Below, piece by piece: positions 1 through 4,948 of a DNA stretch of 13,559 nucleotides (its first letter is position 1; every line of letters starts with the position of its first letter). The stretch comes from DASZMJ01 sp035551935. Lineage in GTDB: Bacteria; Planctomycetota; Planctomycetia; Isosphaerales; Isosphaeraceae. The DNA is taken from assembly GCA_035551935.1 (NCBI GenBank), contig DASZMJ010000602.1:1-13559 (forward strand), written 5' to 3'. The notes under the pieces were generated by a model. That model had not been told where the DNA came from. It saw only the letters and a list, made by a program, of their open reading frames with translations, and ran no database searches. Made by a program: the position numbers and the translations under genes.

Positions 1-523
1 GCCAGTCGGGGCAGAGGTGGCCGCTGCCGGTGAGCTGCTCGTCCAGCTCGTCCCATTTGGCGATCAGCCAGCGCACGCCGTCGGCCCGCGCCAGCAGCGG
101 GATCACCAGGTCCTGCCGGCCGCGGCCGACGAGCGCGGTCGCCTCCTGGAGGGTCCTGGCGCGGTCCGCGTCGAACGCCTCGCCGGCCTGGCGCATCCGC
201 ACGAGCGCCGCGGCGGCGTCGGCCTTGCGGACGCGGCCGATGGCGACGGTGGCGCAGCACATGTTGAAGACGAGGTTGCGTTCCTCCTCGGTCGCCGGCT
301 GCTGGTCTTTGATCCACTGCGCCAAGGTGCGTTCGAATTCGGCGGGATCTTCGCCCGGCAGGACCGGCGCCAGCGAGCAGAGGCCGTGGAGCAGCGCGTT
401 CTTGGCGGCTCTTGCCTTGCCCTCGTCGGTGCGCGGGCCGGTGGCCTTTTGCGCGTTGGCGCGGCGGGCGGCGAGCTGGGCGGGCGTCAGCGGGGTCATG
501 GTCGTCTTCGTAGTCGTGGTCAT
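1..523 (-). CDS. Hypothetical protein with N-terminal TGPRT / NALLHGL motif (3' end cut by window edge)
   Basis: An open frame runs on the minus strand from ATG at 523 to the window edge without a stop, giving at least 174 residues; the C-terminus lies outside the window. The N-terminus is Thr-rich. Residues about 21-48 hold a basic block with ANAQKATGPRT, then DEGKARAAKNALLHGL. As I recall, this signature marks a family of uncharacterised proteins that is frequent in planctomycetes and acidobacteria, often in several copies per genome. The rest is predicted helical, with Arg/Ala/Glu-rich stretches and no signal peptide or membrane segment. A weak ribosome site (GAGGT) lies about 9 bases upstream; a second ATG at 499 is an alternative start. 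It is transcribed away from the lipoprotein gene at 1001. Function is unknown. The motif and the clean open frame make the coding call fairly safe, but no biochemical role can be read from it. Confidence 0.75.
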   Translation of the reverse strand, partial: MTTTTKTTMTPLTPAQLAARRANAQKATGPRTDEGKARAAKNALLHGLCSLAPVLPGEDPAEFERTLAQWIKDQQPATEEERNLVFNMCCATVAIGRVRKADAAAALVRMRQAGEAFDADRARTLQEATALVGRGRQDLVIPLLARADGVRWLIAKWDELDEQLTGSGHLCPDW

Positions 524-1000
524 GATCGTCGGACCTCAGGAATTGATGCCAGGCACTCGGTTGGAAACGGGCGGTCATCGCGCCTACCGCAATCCTGCTG
601 TCCTTTAATCTCGTTTCCGGCGCCGAAACTTATTCCCGAATTCCGGTCTTTTTTCGCGGAATCCTCGCGGCCGGGGCAGAGCGAGCGGAGCCCAGCCAGG
701 GACGGGTTGCGTTGGCCTGCCGGGGCAGCCGGCGGACGGAGGGTGGCGCACGATCGGCCTCGGATCGAGGGACGGATCGGCCCGTGCGGCGTCGGAAACG
801 ACTGAACCGCGCGGGGCGCGGCGGCCGATGATCGTGACACCCGAGGCGGCGCGACCTCGAGCGGTCGCGCGCCGACGACCGGAGGGGTGGGCCGTGCGGC
901 GGAGGAGTCGCCGAGCGGCCCGGACGAGCCCGCTCCGGCCCCGGCCCGCAGGGCCGTTCGGAACCGCACGACCCCTCCGCAACGGAAAGGATATAAAGGG
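524..1000. other. Divergent intergenic region, no gene seen
   Basis: This 477-base stretch separates the minus-strand gene starting at 523 from the plus-strand lipoprotein starting at 1001, so it must hold both promoters. Bases around 600-655 are markedly richer in A/T than the surroundings, with an EcoRI-type GAATTC and a T6 run, and are the likeliest place for the leftward promoter. I could not find a convincing -35/-10 pair in either direction. Open frames across it have no ribosome site, family motif or sensible composition. Confidence 0.5.
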
Positions 1001-1414
1001 ATGGCGCGGACAGGATTGCTGGTGCTGGCCACCGCCCTGGCGGCCGGGACAGTCGGTTGCGCCCATTGCGATATCTGCGACGACTTCCCGGCCCCGTGCA
1101 ATGGCCCCGGCTGCTACGGCGGGGCCCCGGTCGGCCCGATGACGATGACCCCGGGCATGAGGGCCGTCGGCCCGCCGATGCCCGTCTCGAACGCCGGCGC
1201 CGGCGCCCTCGGCGCCCCGGCCGCGGCCCCCGGCGGCCCGGCGACCGCCCCGCCCGTCATCAACGCCCCGCCCGCCACGGGCGCCGGCGCCCTCGGGACG
1301 GGGGCCCAGACCGAACCCGCCGCGGAACGCTCCGACGATACCTCCGCCACCTCGCCCCCGGCCGCACCCCCCGCCGACACCAACCCCCCGCCCAACACCA
1401 ACCCCCAACCCTGA
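1001..1414 (+). CDS. Small Cys-rich, Pro/Ala-rich putative lipoprotein
   Basis: This 137-residue protein begins with Met-Ala-Arg and a hydrophobic core (residues 5-16), ending in a lipobox-like TVGC at 17-20. It is therefore probably exported by Sec, cleaved before Cys20 and lipidated. Five cysteines fall in a 19-residue stretch (C20, C23, C26, C33, C38), spaced C-x2-C-x2-C then C-x4-C. The rest is low-complexity Gly/Ala/Pro sequence with GAGALG occurring twice and a Pro/Asn-rich tail, as in a flexible surface linker. I chose the ATG at 1001 because the signal sequence starts there and AGG-rich ribosome sites (984-990) precede it; the longer open frame back to 887 adds only Arg/Pro-rich sequence before the signal. 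A strong hairpin terminator follows 30 bases after the stop, so it is probably a single-gene unit. The Cys cluster could bind metal or form disulfides; the function is not recognised. Confidence 0.65.
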   Translation: MARTGLLVLATALAAGTVGCAHCDICDDFPAPCNGPGCYGGAPVGPMTMTPGMRAVGPPMPVSNAGAGALGAPAAAPGGPATAPPVINAPPATGAGALGTGAQTEPAAERSDDTSATSPPAAPPADTNPPPNTNPQP

Positions 1415-1443
1415 CCGTCGGCCAACCCCCCCGACGATCCACT

Positions 1444-1480
1444 CCCCCTCGGCGGCCGTACCGCCGAGGGGGTTTCGCTT
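1444..1480 (+). terminator. Hairpin terminator after the lipoprotein gene
   Basis: A perfect 12-bp stem (1444-1455 with 1461-1472, CCCCCTCGGCGG and its complement) encloses a five-base loop and is followed by TTTCGCTT. It starts 30 bases after the stop at 1414. The U-tract is short and interrupted, but the stem is very stable, so intrinsic termination is likely. Confidence 0.75.
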
Positions 1481-1697
1481 GAAAGATGGGCAAGAAAGCC
1501 TGCCAACGCGGCAGAACCTCCTCGATCCGCCCCCGACGGCCGACCGGTCTTCTTTACCTAAAACATGCCGTCACCGCTAGTTCTGTCGCGGCTCGCGGTC
1601 GCGGCCCCCGAGTTGCGTTGGGAGGAGGGTCAGGGGTCCGACCGCGCGCCGAGGCCCACGAGACGGGCCTTCGGGCGTCGCGCGGCCGGTTTTTTCG

Positions 1698-1725
1698 TTG
1701 ACGACACGCCGGTTTCCCGTTCAAT
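1698..1725 (+). promoter_or_regulatory. Weak sigma70-type promoter candidate for the PII gene
   Basis: TTGACG (1698-1703) matches five of six -35 consensus bases. After a 16-base spacer, TTCAAT (1720-1725) matches four of six at -10. It lies in a relatively A/T-rich patch about 130 bases before the GTG start. No sigma54 (GG-N10-GC) signature was found, so there is no sequence sign of classical NtrC/RpoN control. Such matches arise by chance, so this is tentative. Confidence 0.3.
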
Positions 1726-1856
1726 TCAACGGTGAGGCGAGCGGGGCGCGGAGGGTCTCGACGCCGGGCCGTGACGTCGTCGGGCCGGCCCGGTCGGGAC
1801 GTGTCGCCGCGACAACAGCCCCCGCCCCTCGCGGCGCGGGGCGGAAGGGGACCATC

Positions 1857-2204
1857 GTGAAGCTCATCATCGCGATCATCCAGCCCACCAAGCTCGAGGC
1901 CGTCAAGGAGGCCCTCTCGCAGGTCGAGGTCTTCCGCCTGACCGTCATGGACGTCCAGGGCTTCGGCCGCCAGAAGGGCTACACCGAGGTCTACCGCGGC
2001 CACGAGTTCACCGTCAACCTGCTCCGCAAGATCGAGCTCCAGATCGCCGTCAACGAGGACTTCGTCGAGCCGACGATCAACGCCATCATCCAGGCCGGCC
2101 GCACCGGCCCCGAGGGCAAGATCGGCGACGGCAAGATCTTCATCCTGCCGATGGAGGACTGCATCCGCATCCGCACCGGCGAACGCGGGCCGGAGGCGAT
2201 CTGA
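1857..2204 (+). CDS. glnB: PII-family nitrogen regulatory protein lacking the Tyr51 uridylylation site
   Basis: This 115-residue protein matches the GlnB/GlnK family along its whole length. Such trimeric cytoplasmic proteins sense ATP/ADP and 2-oxoglutarate and adjust ammonium uptake and glutamine synthesis through their T-loop. The T-loop start (GFGRQKGYTEVYRG, 35-48) and the C-terminal IRIRTGE block (103-109) are clear. Two features are unusual. Residue 51, the uridylylated tyrosine of E. coli PII, is Phe (codon 2007-2009), while Tyr46 is kept. The nucleotide-binding B-loop reads TGPEGKIGDGK, three residues longer than TGKIGDGK. The GTG at 1857 is the start because it gives the canonical MKLIIAIIQP-type N-terminus and follows a GGAAGGGG ribosome site; the longer frame to 1698 adds non-family sequence. 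No amtB, glnA or glnD lies beside it, so glnB and glnK cannot be told apart by context. A large inverted repeat begins 13 bases after the stop. Confidence 0.95.
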   Translation: MKLIIAIIQPTKLEAVKEALSQVEVFRLTVMDVQGFGRQKGYTEVYRGHEFTVNLLRKIELQIAVNEDFVEPTINAIIQAGRTGPEGKIGDGKIFILPMEDCIRIRTGERGPEAI

Positions 2205-2217
2205 CGATGCTGTGGAA

Positions 2218-2316
2218 GGGATCGATCCGCAGATGACGCAGATGACGCAGATAAAAAAAGAAAATTTGAAAATCTTTTCTTATCTGCGTCATCTGCGTCA
2301 TCTGCGGATCGATCCC
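2218..2316. repeat. Long inverted repeat with internal GCAGATGAC tandem units
   Basis: Arms 2218-2254 and 2280-2316 are perfect 37-bp inverted copies. Each begins with GGGATCGATCC and then carries GCAGATGAC twice plus GCAGAT. One mismatch later the stem resumes for six more A/T pairs (2256-2261 with 2273-2278). The centre is strikingly A/T-rich compared with the surroundings. It lies between the PII stop (2204) and the HAD start (2334). The folded RNA would be a very long hairpin, able to end or stabilise the PII transcript. Similar tandem GCAGATGAC-type palindromes are, to my knowledge, scattered through genomes of several phyla, which suggests a mobile or MITE-like origin. No target-site duplication or transposase is visible. 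Confidence 0.9.
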
Positions 2317-2333
2317 CCGAACCGAGGCCACGC

Positions 2334-3032
2334 ATGATCCGCGCGGTGATCTTCGACTTCAACGGGGTGCTCGTCGACGACGAGCACCTCCACTTCGAGC
2401 TCTTCCGGGCGGTGCTGGCGCGGGAGGGGGTGGAACTCGGCGAGCGGAAGTACCACGAGCATTTCCTCGGTTTCGACGACCGCGGCTGCTTCGAGGCGGC
2501 CCTGGTCGGCGCGGGGCAGCATGCGGGGCGCGGTCGCGTCGAGGACCTGATCGGCCGCAAGGCGGCGTTGTATGCCGAGCGGGCGCGGGAGGGCCTGCGG
2601 ATCTTCCCGGGCGCGGCCGAGGCCGTGGCGGCGCTCGGGGCGCGGTGGCCGCTGGCGATCTGCTCGGGGGCGCTCCGGGCCGAGATCGAGCTGGTCCTGG
2701 AGCTGATGGGCGTCGGCCCGTATGTCGCGGCGGTCGTCGCGGCCGAGGACTCCGAGCGCTGCAAGCCCGACCCGGAGGGCTACCTGCTGGCGCTCGACGC
2801 GTTGCGATCCGGGGTCGGCGAGGACCTGGAGGCCGGGCATTGCCTGGTCGTCGAGGACAGCCTGGCCGGCGTCCGCGCGGGGAAGCTCGCGGGGATGTGG
2901 GTCGTCGCCGTCGCGCACACGTATCCCGCGGCCGAGCTCCGCGACGCCGGCGCCGACGCCGTGCTCGACGACCTCGACGGCCTCGGCCCCGCCTGGGTCG
3001 AGCACTTCTTCGCTCCCGAGGTCTCGCCATGA
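2334..3032 (+). CDS. HAD-superfamily (subfamily IA) hydrolase, beta-phosphoglucomutase/phosphatase type
   Basis: This 232-residue protein has the complete HAD layout. Motif I is DFNGVLVDDE with nucleophile Asp8. A helical cap spans about 16-90. Motif II is Ser111 in AICSG, motif III Lys144 in CKPDP, and motif IV Glu174-Asp175 in VVEDS. The cap size and position place it with subfamily IA enzymes such as beta-phosphoglucomutase and phosphoglycolate-type phosphatases; the substrate cannot be told. Motif I has Asn10 where most phosphatases have the second Asp, the general acid/base, so catalysis may be altered. The ATG at 2334 sits just after the inverted repeat with GAGG upstream and starts the standard MIRAVIFDF strand. 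Its stop overlaps the start of the next gene by ATGA, so the two are almost certainly cotranslated. No export signal is seen, so it is cytoplasmic. Confidence 0.88.
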   Translation: MIRAVIFDFNGVLVDDEHLHFELFRAVLAREGVELGERKYHEHFLGFDDRGCFEAALVGAGQHAGRGRVEDLIGRKAALYAERAREGLRIFPGAAEAVAALGARWPLAICSGALRAEIELVLELMGVGPYVAAVVAAEDSERCKPDPEGYLLALDALRSGVGEDLEAGHCLVVEDSLAGVRAGKLAGMWVVAVAHTYPAAELRDAGADAVLDDLDGLGPAWVEHFFAPEVSP

Positions 3033-3412
3033 GCGCCGAGGCGCCCCTGGAACACGCGGACGGGCTCCTCCTGAGCCGCGACCTGTTCTTCACCTCGAAG
3101 GTCACGAGCACCGCGGGCGCGCTCGGCCGTTCCGTGGTCACCGTCGGCAACCCCGCGAGGGCGGCCGAGTTGATCGTCTCGCTGAAGCCGCGCGCCGTCT
3201 TCGTCGACCTCGCGGCCGGCGACCTGGTGGCGCCGACGGCCCTGGCCCATTATCGAAGCCTGGCGCCCGCGACGCCCTTCGTCGCCTTCGGCTCCCACGT
3301 CGACACGGCCGCCCTCGCCGCCGCCGCCGCGGCCGGCTGCGACCCCGTCTTGCCCCGCAGCGCCTTCTCGACGCGCCTTCCCGAGCTGCTCCGCCAGCTC
3401 CTCTCCCCGTAG
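3029..3412 (+). CDS. Receiver-like (CheY-fold) protein, atypical
   Basis: This 127-residue protein resembles a stand-alone response-regulator receiver domain. Alternating hydrophobic strands and helices are seen, with Asp60 at the end of a strand (PRAVFVDL), where the phosphoacceptor lies in CheY-type domains. A later strand reads TPFVAFGSHVD and a C-terminal AAGCDPVLPRS takes the place of the usual AGA..YL.KP. The N-terminal acidic pair is not obvious and the conserved Lys is replaced by Arg, so phosphorylation is uncertain and it may be a pseudo-receiver. The N-terminal SRDLFFTSKVTSTA block looks family-specific. It overlaps the HAD gene by four bases (ATGA), implying translational coupling and a shared pathway. 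Its TAG stop (3410-3412) is part of the GTAG head of the following repeat element. No output domain is present. The fold assignment is an inference from pattern only. Confidence 0.7.
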   Translation: MSAEAPLEHADGLLLSRDLFFTSKVTSTAGALGRSVVTVGNPARAAELIVSLKPRAVFVDLAAGDLVAPTALAHYRSLAPATPFVAFGSHVDTAALAAAAAAGCDPVLPRSAFSTRLPELLRQLLSP

Positions 3413-3479
3413 CAGGCACGCTCCGCGTGCCGTCCGCTTTGGCTTGGCGGACGGCACGCGGAGCGTGCCTGCTACGGGG
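3405..3479. repeat. BIME-like paired REP element, copy 1 (GGCACGC type)
   Basis: Two perfect 33-bp inverted arms (3405-3437 and 3447-3479) flank a nine-base centre. Each arm starts with CCCCGTAG and then contains its own small hairpin, GGCACGC-TCC-GCGTGCC. It can therefore fold as one long stem or as two short ones. A GTAG head followed by a hairpin is the layout of REP sequences mobilised by RAYT (TnpA-REP) proteins. It fills the gap between the receiver-like gene and the convergent tpx gene, where it could act as a bidirectional terminator. A second copy lies at 10419-10509. Confidence 0.9.
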
Positions 3480-3493
3480 GAAAGTCCGGCGAC

Positions 3494-4027
3494 TCAGGCG
3501 CCGGCGGCGGCCTTGAGGGCGGCGAGGGCGGCGTCGTAGTTCGGCTCCGAGGCGATCTCGGGGACGATCTCGACGTGGCGGATCGTGTCCTTCGGGTCGA
3601 CGACGAAGATGGCGCGGGCGAGCAGGGGGATCGGGATGCCGCCGGTGATCAGGACGCCGTAGTGCGCGCCGAAGCTGTGGTCGACGGTGTCGGAGAGGTT
3701 CGCCATGTTCTGGATGCCGGCGTCGGCGCAGAACCGGGCCTGCGCGAACGGCAGGTCGAGGCTGACGGTGTAGGCCGCGACCTTGTCGCCGAGCGCCGCG
3801 AGCTGCTCGTTGAACTTCTTGGTCTGCATGTTGCAGACCGGCGTATCCAGGCTCGGCACGACGCTGAACAGCCGCGCCTTGCCGGCGGTGTCCTTCTTCG
3901 TGACCAGGGCCAGGCCCTGGCCGACGCAGGTGAAGTCCGGCGCCGGGTCGCCGGCCTTGAGCTTCGGCCCGGCCAGCTCGACCGGGTTGCCCTTCATCGT
4001 CACCTCGCCCTTGCGCATCTCCGCCAT
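3494..4027 (-). CDS. tpx: Thiol peroxidase (Tpx-type atypical 2-Cys peroxiredoxin)
   Basis: This 177-residue protein matches the Tpx family over its full length. The enzyme reduces hydrogen peroxide and small organic peroxides with electrons from thioredoxin. The peroxidatic Cys65 lies in PSLDTPVC with the catalytic Thr62, the resolving Cys100 in DLPFAQARFC, and the active-site Arg138 in LLARAIFVVD. The start (MAEMRKGEVTMKGNPVEL) and the end (EPNYDAALAALK) are typical. The Cys-Cys spacing is one residue longer than in E. coli Tpx and the N-terminus is slightly extended. There is no signal peptide, so it is cytoplasmic. The ATG at 4027 is preceded by GAGGAG about ten bases upstream; the much longer open frame back to 4945 is a shadow of the blaI region. 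It converges with the receiver-like gene and diverges from the small gene at 4238. No peroxide-regulator site was recognised. Confidence 0.95.
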   Translation of the reverse strand: MAEMRKGEVTMKGNPVELAGPKLKAGDPAPDFTCVGQGLALVTKKDTAGKARLFSVVPSLDTPVCNMQTKKFNEQLAALGDKVAAYTVSLDLPFAQARFCADAGIQNMANLSDTVDHSFGAHYGVLITGGIPIPLLARAIFVVDPKDTIRHVEIVPEIASEPNYDAALAALKAAAGA

Positions 4028-4157
4028 CGTGGGTCGTCTCCTCGCTGGTGTTCGGTTCGGCCTCGGCTCTCCCGACGCTCCCCGGCCGTCGGCCGGGCCC
4101 GCCCCCGAAGGTAGCCGCCCGCGCGACCGGCCCGCAAGCCAAGTCGCGACGATTGGC

Positions 4158-4233
4158 CCGACGGGCCCGTCGGAGAAGTTCGCTCCCGGGGCGAAGGACT
4201 TGGAGAAGGCCCCGGTCGGACCTCTCCGGAGGG
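4158..4233 (+). promoter_or_regulatory. Cluster of palindromes upstream of the 56-residue gene
   Basis: Three dyads follow one another in the divergent gap. A perfect 16-bp palindrome CCGACGGGCCCGTCGG lies at 4158-4173. A TTCGC/GCGAA hairpin with a seven-base loop spans 4179-4195. A bulged GGAGAAGG/CCTCTCC hairpin spans 4202-4227, and its 3' side abuts the ribosome site GGAGGG at 4228-4233. The first could be an operator shared by tpx and the small gene; the last could mask translation initiation. No promoter hexamers were identified, so the role is inferred. Confidence 0.4.
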
Positions 4234-4237
4234 AATC

Positions 4238-4408
4238 ATGGGCGACCTCCTCTTCAACCTCCTTTTCCTGCCCTTCCGCCTCCTCTGGTTGGCGTTCCAG
4301 GCCGACTTCGGCCTGCTCGAGACGCCCGAGCCTCCCCCGCCGGACCCGGCCGCACAGCCGACCGCCGTCTGGGACCGGGAGCTCGACGGGGCCGACGGCC
4401 CGGCGTGA
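4238..4408 (+). CDS. Small 56-residue membrane-type protein
   Basis: An ATG at 4238 follows an excellent ribosome site (GGAGGG, four bases between) and opens a 56-codon frame ending in TGA at 4406. Residues 1-26 are strongly hydrophobic and aromatic (MGDLLFNLLFLPFRLLWLAF), with one Arg inside, suggesting a short membrane segment or amphipathic anchor. The rest is a Pro-rich linker (ETPEPPPPDP) and an acidic end. The hydrophobic N-terminus, strong ribosome site and orderly amino-acid make-up argue that it is real. It is divergent from tpx, and an eight-T run at 4415-4422 follows soon after a small GC hairpin (4389-4401), possibly a terminator. I do not recognise the family. It could be a leader-type or stress-related small membrane protein, but nothing in the sequence settles this. 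Confidence 0.6.
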   Translation: MGDLLFNLLFLPFRLLWLAFQADFGLLETPEPPPPDPAAQPTAVWDRELDGADGPA

Positions 4409-4432
4409 TCCCCCTTTTTTTTCGGATTCCCT

Positions 4433-4461
4433 TTGACCTCTGACGACGGCCGCCGTAAGAT
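4433..4461 (+). promoter_or_regulatory. Promoter of the first blaI-M56-propeller operon
   Basis: TTGACC (4433-4438) and TAAGAT (4456-4461) are separated by exactly 17 bases, a near-consensus vegetative promoter. Transcription would start near 4468, leaving a leader of about 58 bases before the repressor ATG at 4526. The spacer is filled by a dyad that is repeated downstream, so the operon is probably self-repressed. Confidence 0.7.
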
Positions 4462-4490
4462 GGCCGACGGAGTGACGACAGCCGCCGTAA
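4441..4490 (+). promoter_or_regulatory. Putative BlaI operators (two direct copies)
   Basis: TGACGACGGCCGCCGTAA (4441-4458) recurs with one change at 4473-4490, 32 bp apart, about three helical turns. The core ACGACGGCCGCCGT of the first copy is near-palindromic (four base pairs of half-site identity broken at one position per half). Copy 1 occupies the -35/-10 spacer and runs into the -10 hexamer; copy 2 lies just after the expected start site. BlaI/MecI repressors bind such paired dyads over their own promoters, so this is a good candidate for autoregulation. The bases are not the TACA/TGTA of staphylococcal sites. Confidence 0.6.
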
Positions 4491-4525
4491 AGAACGCGGG
4501 CGAGGGCCCGAGGGGAAGTCATCGG

Positions 4526-4948
4526 ATGGGACAGCGCATCCCGTCGCTGGGAGAGCTGGAGATCGAGGTCTTGCGGCTGATCTGGCGCGAGCAGCCGTGC
4601 GCCGAGCGGCGGATCAGCGAGCTGGTCCGCGCCGAGCGGCCGTTGAGCCGGACGACGGTGCTCAAGACGATCCAGCGGCTGGAGGAGAAGGGCTTGCTGG
4701 TGCGGGTGCCGGGGGCGGCGCCGATCCAGTACAGGGCGGCGATGGCGCGCGAGCGGGTGGTGCCGACCCTGATCCGGCGGTTCGTCGAGCGCGTGCTCGG
4801 CGGCTCGGCCGGGCCGCTGGCGGCGTACCTGGCCGAGTCGGACGCCGAGAAGCTGTCGGAGTCGGACCTCGAGTCGCTCCGCGAGATCGCGCGCAAGATC
4901 GGCGAGGAGGACTCCGACGCGGCCGAGGAGGCGGGGGGGGACCAATGA
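4526..4948 (+). CDS. BlaI/MecI-family transcriptional repressor (operon 1)
   Basis: This 140-residue protein has the BlaI layout. A winged helix spans about 6-75: ELEIEVLRLIW as helix 1, RRISELV in helix 2, and the recognition helix LSRTTVLKTIQRLEEKGLL, followed by the wing (VPGAAPIQYRAAM). The helical C-terminal dimerisation arm (80-140) ends in a charged tail. Such dimers repress their own operon until a partner M56 protease triggers their inactivation. I start at ATG 4526 because it begins the family N-terminus, has AGGGGA upstream and lies downstream of the promoter; the longer frame to 4433 begins inside the -35 box. Its stop overlaps the M56 start by ATGA. The usual Asn-Leu or Asn-Phe cleavage pair of staphylococcal BlaI/MecI is not evident, so inactivation may differ. 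No beta-lactamase gene lies nearby, so the regulon is not obviously antibiotic resistance. Confidence 0.9.
   Translation: MGQRIPSLGELEIEVLRLIWREQPCAERRISELVRAERPLSRTTVLKTIQRLEEKGLLVRVPGAAPIQYRAAMARERVVPTLIRRFVERVLGGSAGPLAAYLAESDAEKLSESDLESLREIARKIGEEDSDAAEEAGGDQ

Larger units (their letters stand above)
1415..1856. other. Intergenic region before the PII gene, no gene seen
   Basis: This 442-base stretch contains the terminator at 1444-1480 and, near its end, the leader of the PII gene. A 71-codon open frame at 1486-1701 has no ribosome site and an Arg/Gly-rich composition typical of random reading in GC-rich DNA, so it is not called. A T6 run at 1691-1696 and a weak promoter candidate at 1698-1725 are the only signals I see. 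If that promoter is right, the PII mRNA has a leader of roughly 120 bases. Confidence 0.5.

Noticed and set aside
1486..1701. 71-codon plus-strand frame between the lipoprotein and PII genes
   Set aside because: It has no ribosome site, an Arg/Gly-rich random composition, and starts in the tail of a terminator.
2140..2331. 63-codon minus-strand frame through the inverted repeat
   Set aside because: Its repeated MTQMTQ and LRHLRH peptides are simply translations of the palindromic GCAGATGAC units.
4433..4525. Upstream start for the first BlaI gene
   Set aside because: This start lies inside the -35 box of the promoter and the added residues do not resemble the family; ATG 4526 has a ribosome site.
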